Shown one piece after another: positions 29,902 through 37,156 of a stretch of DNA of 47,287 bases. The notes under the pieces are model-generated. The model was given only the letters and a program-made list of their open reading frames with translations. It was not told where the DNA came from and made no database searches. The translations under genes and the position numbers were made by a program. The stretch's first letter is position 1. Each line of letters starts with the position of its first letter. This DNA is from DASVLX01 sp035552275 (GTDB taxonomy: Bacteria > Actinomycetota > Actinomycetes > Mycobacteriales > Pseudonocardiaceae), in assembly GCA_035552275.1 (NCBI GenBank), contig DASZLR010000103.1:1-47287 (forward strand), written 5' to 3'.

Positions 29902-30477
29902 TCAGTCACTGGCCTCGCCGAAACGGTCCTTGAGGACGGCCCACCGAGGGTCTATGGTCTCATGCTCGTGATCCGGGCCGAGTTCGGCCCACCGGCCACC
30001 GCATTCCGGGCACAGGCCGGCGCAGTTCGGCGTGCACAGCGGCGCCACCGGCAGCGCGAACACGATCGCGTCCCGCGCCACGGGTTCGAGGTTGAGTCGG
30101 TCGTCGACGAGGCGGTACACCTCGTCCGCGTCGGTGGTGGCCTCGGTGGCGCTGTCCGGGTAGGCGAACAGCTCGGTGAACTCCACCCGGACGGTCTCGG
30201 TCATCGGTTCCAGGCAGCGGGCGCACTGGCCCGCCGCCTGAGTTTCGGCCGTGCCAGAAGCCAGCACGCCTTCGACCACCGACTCGAGCAGCACGTCCAG
30301 CTCGACCTCGCCGCCGGCCGGAACGGAGATCACTTCGGGCACGCCGAGTTCCACCGGCACCTCGGCGGTGCGGTGGTAGCGGCGGCTGGTGCCCGGCCGA
30401 CGGCCCAGATCCCGGGTGTCGATCACCCAGAGCCCGGCCGTCGCGTTGGCACGTGTGGCGGAACGATGTTGAGACAT
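29902..30477 (-). CDS. DUF177 (YceD-like) protein
   Basis: The 191-residue protein preceding rpmF is of the DUF177 family, implicated in large-subunit rRNA or ribosome assembly. Seen: LWVIDTRDLGRRPGTSRRY at the start, GQCARCLEPM with two Cys, VAPLCTPNCAGLCPECGGRW with four Cys, and DPRWAVLKDRF near the end. The Cys sets suggest a zinc site. ATG 30477. About 100 bp of GATCAG-rich sequence separate it from rpmF and may hold a promoter for the ribosomal protein. Confidence 0.92.
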   Translation of the reverse strand: MSQHRSATRANATAGLWVIDTRDLGRRPGTSRRYHRTAEVPVELGVPEVISVPAGGEVELDVLLESVVEGVLASGTAETQAAGQCARCLEPMTETVRVEFTELFAYPDSATEATTDADEVYRLVDDRLNLEPVARDAIVFALPVAPLCTPNCAGLCPECGGRWAELGPDHEHETIDPRWAVLKDRFGEASD

Positions 30478-30603
30478 AGTCTTGGGGCTGGCGGGGGACC
30501 TACCCACGCGCAGCCACTCCAGCGTACGCGAAGATCGCCAGTGCGTAGCACCGGACCGCCCGCGCGCTGGACAGGGCGGAGAACCGGGCGGGAAGCACGG
30601 GGC

Positions 30604-31320
30604 TCAGTCGCGGTAGTCGAACGGCACGCCGCCCGCGTTGGCCATCGGCGCGCGCAGGTGCGTCCGTCCCTTGCCGACGCTGCGCAGGGTGTGCGCGAGC
30701 AGTTCCTCGAACTCGCCCAGCTTGCCGTCCACGTACTGGTCGCATTCGCCGCGCAGCCGGTCGGACTCGCCGGCCGCCGCGTCCAGGATGCGCGCGGACT
30801 CGGCATGCGCGGCCTGCGCGACGTCGGTCTCCGAGACCAGCCGGGCCTGCTCGTCCCGACCGTCCTGCACGGACCGCTCGTACGCCAGCCGGCCGGCCTC
30901 GACCATCCGCTCGGCCTCCGAGCCACCTCGCCCGACCAGGTCCTCGTATTCGGCGCGGCCGGCTTTGACGGCCCGCTCGGCCTCGTTCTCGGCGTCGGCG
31001 ATCAGCGCGTCGGCGCGGGCGCCCGCCTCGGCGACCATCCGCTCGGCGCGCGCCTCGGCGTCGGCCAACGTCTGCTCGGCCTCCGCGGTGGCCTTGCGGA
31101 TCGCCTGCTCGGCCTCGTGCTCGGCGTTGGCGATGATCTCGTCGCGCCGGTCCAGCACGTCCTGGGCGTCGTCCAGTTCGGCCGGGATGTTGTCGCGCAC
31201 CTCGTCCAGCAGTTCCAGCGCGTCGCCGCGGGGGACCACGCAGCCCGACGTCATCGGGACGCCGCGTGCTTCCTCCAGGATGGTGACGAGCTCGTCCAGG
31301 GACTCAAACACCCGGTACAC
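30604..31320 (-). CDS. sepIVA: DivIVA-like septation protein SepIVA
   Basis: The 238-residue protein starts with the DivIVA-like MYRVFESLDELVTILEEARGVPM (quoted in part) and continues as a long coiled coil of charged heptads (EHEAEQAIRKATAEAEQTL, ADAEARAERMVAEAGARAD). Its mycobacterial counterpart, Rv2927c/MSMEG_2416, was named SepIVA and takes part in septation and cell-wall growth. GTG 31320 follows GGGGAGTGG. It lies in the conserved run coaD-sepIVA-DUF177-rpmF-rnc. Confidence 0.88.
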   Translation of the reverse strand: MYRVFESLDELVTILEEARGVPMTSGCVVPRGDALELLDEVRDNIPAELDDAQDVLDRRDEIIANAEHEAEQAIRKATAEAEQTLADAEARAERMVAEAGARADALIADAENEAERAVKAGRAEYEDLVGRGGSEAERMVEAGRLAYERSVQDGRDEQARLVSETDVAQAAHAESARILDAAAGESDRLRGECDQYVDGKLGEFEELLAHTLRSVGKGRTHLRAPMANAGGVPFDYRD

Positions 31321-31406
31321 GGCCACTCCCCGCTTCGCAGTCCTTGCTCCATCGCACAGTGTGCCCCCGTGCGCGGGCATGATCGGGGAGGCACGCCTGT
31401 GGGCGT

Positions 31407-31450
31407 GTCAGGCGCGTTCGGCGACGCGGTCAGGCGCGCTCGGCCAGCCG
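31407..31450. repeat. 22-bp tandem duplication at the coaD stop codon
   Basis: Two units starting at 31407 and 31429 share GTCAGGCGCG and 18 of 22 positions overall. The unit encodes the coaD C-terminus (ERA-stop), so the stop codon region is duplicated just downstream. Confidence 0.45.
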
Positions 31451-31912
31451 GGCCAGCAGCCGTTCGTGCACGGTGGCCGGCAGCAGGTGGCGGACGTCAC
31501 CGCCGTAGGTGGCGACCTCCTTGACCAGCGAGCTGGACAGGAAGCTCCACGCCGGATTCGTGGGCATGAACAGCGTGTCCACGGCCGCCAGCTGTTGGTT
31601 CATCTGCGCCATCTGCAGCTCGTAGTCGAAATCGCTGACCGCGCGCAGGCCCTTCACGATCGCCTGGACACCGGTTTCCCGGCAGTAGTCGACCAGCAGC
31701 CCGTGCCAGGAGTCGATGCGCACGTTCGGCAGGCCCGAGCTGACCTCGGCCAGCATCGCCATCCGCTCCTCGACGCTGAACAGGCTCTTCTTCGTCTTGT
31801 TGATCATCACCGCGACGACGACCTCATCGAACAGGCCCGCGGCCCGGGTGATGATGTCGATGTGGCCGTTGGTGACCGGATCATAGGAGCCGGGGCAGAC
31901 CGCGCGCCTCAT
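31430..31912 (-). CDS. coaD: Phosphopantetheine adenylyltransferase
   Basis: The 160-residue enzyme performs the fourth step of coenzyme A synthesis, joining 4'-phosphopantetheine and ATP to dephospho-CoA. Seen: the nucleotidyl transferase motif CPGSYDPVTNGHIDII, INKTKKSLFSVEER, IVKGLRAVSDFDYELQM and FLSSSLVKEVA. Size is standard. It follows rsmD by 72 bp, the usual pairing. Confidence 0.97.
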   Translation of the reverse strand: MRRAVCPGSYDPVTNGHIDIITRAAGLFDEVVVAVMINKTKKSLFSVEERMAMLAEVSSGLPNVRIDSWHGLLVDYCRETGVQAIVKGLRAVSDFDYELQMAQMNQQLAAVDTLFMPTNPAWSFLSSSLVKEVATYGGDVRHLLPATVHERLLARLAERA

Positions 31913-31984
31913 GCTGGCCGACGTTAGCAGCCGATTCCTTTGTTACCGATGGACCCGTGATATCCCTCACCCGGCCGAGTGAGA

Positions 31985-32557
31985 TTAATCCAGGACAGCC
32001 CCGAGGTCTCGCTGTGCCCAGTGGGTCGCGGTGTCGCCGTAGCGGCGGGCGCGAAGGGGGGCGATTCCCGGCGGCCATGGCGGCTCGCCGTCCCGGGTCG
32101 CCCGCTCGACCACCAGCACCGCGTCCTCGGCCAGCCAGTTATTGGTCACCAGCGAGGTCAACACATCCAGCAATTCCGCGTTGCCCACCGCATAGGGCGG
32201 ATCGGCGAGCACCACGTCGTACCGGCGGTCCGCGCCGCCGGCCACGCACGCCTCGACGGTGCCGGCGACGACCCGCGCGCCGGGCAGCCCGAGCGCGCCG
32301 GCGTTGCGCCGCAACACCTCCACCGCGCGCCGGTCCGACTCCACGAAGGTCACCCCGGCCGCGCCCCGCGACAGCGCCTCGAAACCCAGCGCGCCGGACC
32401 CGGCGTAGAGGTCCAGCACCCACCGTCCGTCCAGGTCCAGCATCGCTTCCAGGGCATTGAACAGCGCCTCGCGGACCCGCTCCGAGGTCGGCCGGGTACC
32501 GCGCGGAGGCACTGTCAGCCGCCGCCCGCCCGCCGTCCCGGCCACGATCCTGGTCAC
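31985..32557 (-). CDS. rsmD: 16S rRNA (guanine966-N2)-methyltransferase
   Basis: The 190-residue Rossmann methyltransferase begins TRIVAGTAGGRRLTVPPRGT and RPTSERVREALFNAL. It has the AdoMet motif LDLYAGSGALGFEALSRG and the catalytic motif VVLADPPY. It is divergent from helD and followed by coaD. Confidence 0.95.
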   Translation of the reverse strand: MTRIVAGTAGGRRLTVPPRGTRPTSERVREALFNALEAMLDLDGRWVLDLYAGSGALGFEALSRGAAGVTFVESDRRAVEVLRRNAGALGLPGARVVAGTVEACVAGGADRRYDVVLADPPYAVGNAELLDVLTSLVTNNWLAEDAVLVVERATRDGEPPWPPGIAPLRARRYGDTATHWAQRDLGAVLD

Positions 32558-32676
32558 CCGCCGATCGTTGCATTCGCCTCAAACGTGCGCATCCGTCGCT
32601 CTGCCAGACACTTCCGGTGCGGACAGGCGTACCGTCGCACTCTGCCCGTTTTCCGTCCGACACAGGAGACCCTGGG

Positions 32677-34803
32677 GTGCCGGAGCCATCCGACCGCGAA
32701 GCCGAGATCGCTGCCGAGCAGCGTCATGTCGACGTCGTGTACGCCCGGCTCGCCGAGGTCCGGTCGGAGACGGAGGCGATGCGCGACCGCGGCTACCAGC
32801 TCGCGCACGGCGCCGACCACGAGGCGATCTTCGAGCAGGCGCGGATGCTGATGGAGCGGGACGTCATGGTCCGCTACGCCACCAAGCTGCTGCACGAGCT
32901 GGATTCCGAGCACGAGGGCCTGGTGTTCGGCCGGCTGGACCTGGGTGACGCGGCGGCTCGGGGGGAGACCCTGTACATCGGCCGGCTCGGCCTGCGCGAC
33001 GCGGACTTCGAGAACCTGGTGATCGACTGGCGCGCGCCGGCCGCCGCCGCGTTCTACCAGGCCACCGCCGAAGATCCGATGGGCGTGCTGCGCCGCCGGG
33101 TGATCCGCTGCTCCCAGCAGCGCGTCCAGGACGTCGACGACGACGTGCTCACCGCCGACGCGCTGCCCGAGGACCTCCGGGTGGTCGGTGAGGGCGCGCT
33201 GCTGGCCGCGCTGGGCCGGGCGCGCGGCGACCAGATGCGGGACATCGTCGCCACCATCCAGAAGGAGCAGGACGAGGCGATCCGGGCGCCCTCGGCCGGG
33301 GTCACCGAGATCACCGGCGGACCGGGCACCGGCAAGACCGCCGTCGCCCTGCACCGCGCCGCCTACCTGCTGTACCGGCACCGGCGGCGGATGACCGGGG
33401 CGGGCGTGCTGGTGGTCGGGCCGTCGCCGGTGTTCACCAACTACATCTCGCGGGTGCTGCCGTCGATGGGCGAGGACAGCGTCGACCTGCGGGCCTTGGG
33501 CGAGGTGCTGGACGGTGTCGCCGCGACCCATCTCGATCCCGCGCCGGTGGCGGCGATCAAGGGCTCGGCGCGGATGGTTCGGTTGCTGCGCAAGGCGATT
33601 CGGCACATCCCGCCGGACGTGCCGACCGAGTTGCGCGAGGTGTACCGGGGCGAGGTGCTCAAACTCGACGCCGCGGAGCTGGAGCGGGTCCGCAAGGCCG
33701 TCCACCGGCGCGGCGGACCGCCCAACCGGTCCAGAGTGGACGCCGCCGAGGCGCTGCTGGAAGCGTTGGCGGGCAAGGCGGAACTCGCCGCGAGCGATGA
33801 CGGCAAGCCGCCGCCGGACCGCGCCGAGCTGGTGACCACGATCGGCGAGCGGCTGGACTTCCACCGGTTCCTGGTCGCCTGGTGGCCGGTGCTCACCCCG
33901 GAACTGGTGGTGGGCTGGCTGGCCGACCCGAGCCGGCTGGCCGCGATCGCCGGCCGCGCGTTCACCGACGCCGAGGTCGCCGCGCTGGCCGCGTCCTGGG
34001 CCGACGAACGCGGCCTGTCAGTGGCGGATGTCGCGCTGCTGGACGAGTTGCGGACACTGTTGGGCGAGCCGCGCCGGCGGCGATCGTCCCGCCGCGACGA
34101 TCAGGACGGCGAGGTTCGCCGCCGGCCGGTGAACTACGACGAGTACGCGCACATCGTGGTGGACGAGGCACAGGACCTGTCGCCGATGCAGTGGCGGATG
34201 GTCGGCCGGCGCGGCCGGTACGCGAGTTGGACGATCGTCGGCGACCCGTTGCAGAGTTCCTGGCCGGACGCGACCGAGGCGGCCGCCGCGCGGGAGTCGG
34301 CGCTGCGTTCGGTGCGTGGGCGCCGGCAGTTCACCCTGCGCACCAACTACCGCAACTCGGCCGAGGTGTTCGCCCTCGCCGCGCGGGCGCTGGACCCTCC
34401 GGCCGGCACCGCGGACCTGCCGACGGCGGTGCGCCGGACCGGCGTCGAGCCGGTGATCCGCAGCCTGTCGGCCGCCGACCTGCCGGCCGCCGTCGCGGCC
34501 GAGGCCCGCGAGGTGCTGGACGAGGTGTCGGGAACGGTGGGCGTGATCGCCTCGATGGACCGGCGCGACGAGGTCGAGTCGTGGCTGTTCGGCGTGGGCG
34601 ATGCCGACGACCGGCTGCGCGTGGTCGGCAGCCTGGACGCCAAGGGACTGGAATACGACGGGGTGCTGGTCGTCGGGCCGGAGGACATCCTCACCGAGTT
34701 CGCCGACGGGGCCAGCGGCCGGCGGGCGCTCTACGTGGCCCTCACCCGCGCCACCCAGCGCCTCACCGTCCTCGCCACCACGGATTCCTGGTTGCCGGCC
34801 TAG
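32677..34803 (+). CDS. helD: HelD-type RNA polymerase recycling helicase (UvrD/Rep superfamily)
   Basis: The 708-residue SF1 helicase-like ATPase has an N-terminal coiled coil (EIAAEQRHVDVVYARLAEVR). The motor includes Walker A ITGGPGTGKTAVALHRAAYL, Walker B IVVDEAQDLSPMQW, GDPLQSSWPDA, LRTNYRNSAEVF, SLDAKGLEYDGVLVV and YVALTRATQRL. The coiled coil in front and the inserted middle region fit HelD, which pries stalled RNA polymerase from DNA. Actinobacterial HelR homologues also protect the polymerase from rifamycins. No known rifamycin-associated promoter element was seen upstream. GTG 32677 is chosen 9 bp after CAGGAGA. Confidence 0.88.
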   Translation: MPEPSDREAEIAAEQRHVDVVYARLAEVRSETEAMRDRGYQLAHGADHEAIFEQARMLMERDVMVRYATKLLHELDSEHEGLVFGRLDLGDAAARGETLYIGRLGLRDADFENLVIDWRAPAAAAFYQATAEDPMGVLRRRVIRCSQQRVQDVDDDVLTADALPEDLRVVGEGALLAALGRARGDQMRDIVATIQKEQDEAIRAPSAGVTEITGGPGTGKTAVALHRAAYLLYRHRRRMTGAGVLVVGPSPVFTNYISRVLPSMGEDSVDLRALGEVLDGVAATHLDPAPVAAIKGSARMVRLLRKAIRHIPPDVPTELREVYRGEVLKLDAAELERVRKAVHRRGGPPNRSRVDAAEALLEALAGKAELAASDDGKPPPDRAELVTTIGERLDFHRFLVAWWPVLTPELVVGWLADPSRLAAIAGRAFTDAEVAALAASWADERGLSVADVALLDELRTLLGEPRRRRSSRRDDQDGEVRRRPVNYDEYAHIVVDEAQDLSPMQWRMVGRRGRYASWTIVGDPLQSSWPDATEAAAARESALRSVRGRRQFTLRTNYRNSAEVFALAARALDPPAGTADLPTAVRRTGVEPVIRSLSAADLPAAVAAEAREVLDEVSGTVGVIASMDRRDEVESWLFGVGDADDRLRVVGSLDAKGLEYDGVLVVGPEDILTEFADGASGRRALYVALTRATQRLTVLATTDSWLPA

Positions 34804-34828
34804 CCATCGGCACGGCATGGTGTGCGCC

Positions 34829-35062
34829 ATGGCAAGTCAGGACTTCACCATCACACTGGACGACGAGACCGCCCGCGAGGTCGAAGCCCTGGCGCACGAA
34901 GCCGGGACTTCGGTCAGCGATCTCGTTGCCCGACAAATTCACCGGCTTTTCCAGTCCCGGCAGGCGCGACAGGACGCGCCGAGCCAGCTGTCCGAAGTGG
35001 ACAACCGTGGCGGCATGGTCCGATGGACTCGCGAGGAGCTTTACGACCGCTGGAAGGGCTGA
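34829..35062 (+). CDS. Ribbon-helix-helix protein (antitoxin-like)
   Basis: The 77-residue protein starts ASQDFTITLDDETAREVEALAHEAG, then TSVSDLVARQIHRLFQSR, an RHH fold of the CopG/MetJ type. The tail ends GMVRWTREELYDRWKG, which could bind a partner. No toxin gene follows: the next gene is a convergent lipoprotein gene 13 bp away. ATG 34829 is preferred; ATG 34817 would add four residues. It may be an orphan antitoxin or a small regulator. Confidence 0.7.
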   Translation: MASQDFTITLDDETAREVEALAHEAGTSVSDLVARQIHRLFQSRQARQDAPSQLSEVDNRGGMVRWTREELYDRWKG

Positions 35063-35075
35063 CCTCGCGCCGGGG

Positions 35076-35927
35076 TCAGTTGCCGGAGAGGCTGCCGACC
35101 TGGTCCGCCGGGGGAGCGTTGACCGTCACCGGCGCGCCCCAGTCGGAGAAGTTGACGGTCACCGTCGTCTGGCTTGAGCTGCCGGTGCCCAGCGACGGCA
35201 TCGGCGTGACGCTGACGAACTTGAGCGGCAGGTTGTCCGAGTTCACCCAGAGATCCGTTGTCTCAGTGGTGATTCCGGCGTCGGTCACGCCCTTGAGCTC
35301 CTGTGCCTGGGCGTCACCCGGGGGCAGGCTGGCGATCAGCTTCTGGACGTCGACGGTGATCGTGTAGTGCGTCACCGGCTGGCCGTCGAGCTGTTCCTGC
35401 TTGGTCGACGTGATGGTGCCGGCCGACTTGAGCCTGTCGAGGGTCGTCGCCGGATCGAAGTTCTGCTGTGCCTGGCTCAACATCGGGCCGACGGTCTTGT
35501 CCACCATGTCGGTGCCGTTCGGGTCGATCTTGATCCACGGCTTCACCGGGCCGTTCGTCCCCAGAAACTGGCTGAGCGCGCTGGGCATCTTCATGTACGC
35601 GGTGCCGTTGAGCAGGATCATCTCGATCTGGCCGAGCTGGGCCATGGTGATCGTCATATCGGCCGCCGGCTGCCCGGCGAAGCGGGCCACGCCCGAGCCG
35701 TTCACGGTGAAGCCCATGACGCCCATGTTCATGGTGACCTTTACCGAGCTCTTCTGACTGGTTGTCGTCGCCACGGCGTTGCTGAGGTCGGCGACGGTGC
35801 TGATCTTGGGCGCCAACGGGTGGCCGAGCAGACCGCTACCGGCGTTTCCGCTGCTGCTACAGCCGGCCAGGAGGGCGAGGCTCGCCGCTCCCGCACACGC
35901 CACCAACGCCATCCTGCGCACGCTCAT
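35076..35927 (-). CDS. LppX/LprAFG-type lipoprotein
   Basis: The 283-residue precursor has a signal peptide (RRMALVACAGAASLALLAGC) with lipobox LLAGC, so Cys23 would be lipidated and the protein anchored outside the membrane. The mature part (KISTVADLSNAVATTTSQKSS, GVARFAGQPAADMTITMAQ, LDGQPVTHYTITVDV) resembles the LppX/LprG fold, which carries lipids between membrane and cell surface. ATG 35927 follows GAGGGGATC. It stands alone; both neighbours are convergent or divergent. Confidence 0.85.
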   Translation of the reverse strand: MSVRRMALVACAGAASLALLAGCSSSGNAGSGLLGHPLAPKISTVADLSNAVATTTSQKSSVKVTMNMGVMGFTVNGSGVARFAGQPAADMTITMAQLGQIEMILLNGTAYMKMPSALSQFLGTNGPVKPWIKIDPNGTDMVDKTVGPMLSQAQQNFDPATTLDRLKSAGTITSTKQEQLDGQPVTHYTITVDVQKLIASLPPGDAQAQELKGVTDAGITTETTDLWVNSDNLPLKFVSVTPMPSLGTGSSSQTTVTVNFSDWGAPVTVNAPPADQVGSLSGN

Positions 35928-36045
35928 GATCCCCTCACACTTCGTCACCGGCGACAAGCAGACCGACTGTAGCGCCCGGCGTAACGCGCTGGCTACGGGC
36001 GATAATCGATGTTGACGAAGGACACTCTCCCGTACCGTCGCGGTT

Positions 36046-36831
36046 ATGCGCCTTTACGTGGTAGACGCCTTCACTGACACCGCTTTCGCCGGCAATTCCG
36101 CCGGTGTCGTGCTGCTGGAGCGCCCGGCCGATCCGGCGTGGATGCAGTCGGTCGCGGCCGAGCTGATGTACGCCGAGACGGCGTTCGTGGAGATCGGCGA
36201 CGGCATCGACGCCGCTGGGTCGCTGCCGCTGCGCTGGTTCACCCCGACCACCGAGGTCGACCTGTGCGGACACGCCACGCTGGCCACCGCCCACGTGCTC
36301 GGCGGCGATCGGGTTTTCCGGACCCGCGGCGGGGAACTGCGCTGCACGGCGGCCGACGGCTGGGTGACCATGGACTTTCCGGGCGACCCGTCGACCCAGG
36401 TCGCCGATGACGTCGCGAAAGCGGTGACCGGCGCACTGCCGGGCGCGACCGTCGCTCACGTGCTGCGCGGCAAGTTCGATCTCGTCGCCGTGCTCGCCGA
36501 CGCGGCCGAGGTCCGCGCGCTGAACCCGGATTTCGCCGCCATCCTGGGCCTGGACGCCCGCCTGCTCGCGGTGACCGCGCCCGGCGACCGGCCGGGCATC
36601 GACTTCGTCAGCCGGGCTTTCGCACCGGCCGTCGGGATCGACGAGGACCCGGTGACCGGCTCGCTGCACTGCACACTGGCGCCGTACTGGTCGGCCGAGT
36701 TGGGCCGGACGGAGCTGGTCGGCGAGCAGGCGTCGGCGCGCGGCGGCATCGTCCGCGTCGAAGCGCGCGGCGACCGGATCGGCCTCGCCGGCCAGGCCGT
36801 CACCGTCCTGACCGGCGAGTTGCACGTGTGA
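36046..36831 (+). CDS. PhzF family isomerase-like protein
   Basis: The 261-residue protein of the PhzF/diaminopimelate-epimerase fold has the paired motifs VVDAFTDTAFAGNSAGVV, the catalytic Glu in YAETAFVE (about residue 45), VDLCGHATLATAHVL, and EDPVTGSLHCTLAPYW in the second half. Apart from phenazine synthesis, most PhzF-like proteins have unknown substrates, and no phenazine genes are nearby. Size is usual. Confidence 0.9.
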   Translation: MRLYVVDAFTDTAFAGNSAGVVLLERPADPAWMQSVAAELMYAETAFVEIGDGIDAAGSLPLRWFTPTTEVDLCGHATLATAHVLGGDRVFRTRGGELRCTAADGWVTMDFPGDPSTQVADDVAKAVTGALPGATVAHVLRGKFDLVAVLADAAEVRALNPDFAAILGLDARLLAVTAPGDRPGIDFVSRAFAPAVGIDEDPVTGSLHCTLAPYWSAELGRTELVGEQASARGGIVRVEARGDRIGLAGQAVTVLTGELHV

Positions 36832-36871
36832 GCGGCACATTTTGGGTATACGGATCTTGAGCTGAGTGGCG

Positions 36872-37156
36872 TCAGGTCCGCAGGCGCGCCAAGGGATCGT
36901 CCGGGATCAGTCCGGCGTCGATCAGCAGTGCTCGAACCCGAGCCTGTTCCTCCGGTGACGGATTGATCGATCCGTACTCGGCCTCGTACTCCCGCACCGC
37001 CTTGAGCCCGTCGGCGATCCTGGCCTGTTCGGCGGCCGCATCCTGTGCGGTCCGGGCGAGCCACGCGGACACCGACAACCCGGCCGCCTCCGCGGCGGTC
37101 CGGATTGTCCGCGCCACTTCGGGTGACACCGAGATCGACAGCCTGGTCACTGTCAC
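36872..37156 (-). CDS. RHH antitoxin-like protein coupled to pyc
   Basis: The 94-residue protein opens TVTRLSISVSPEVARTIRTA, then GLSVSAWLARTAQDAA, an RHH-type DNA-binding start as in antitoxins of PIN-toxin pairs. An acidic middle part (YEAEYGSINPSPEEQARV) ends in DPLARLRT. Its GTG at 37156 overlaps the pyc stop (GTGA), so translation is coupled to pyruvate carboxylase. No toxin follows; the convergent phzF gene begins the next unit. It may be an orphan antitoxin or a regulator that belongs with pyc. Confidence 0.75.
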   Translation of the reverse strand: MTVTRLSISVSPEVARTIRTAAEAAGLSVSAWLARTAQDAAAEQARIADGLKAVREYEAEYGSINPSPEEQARVRALLIDAGLIPDDPLARLRT

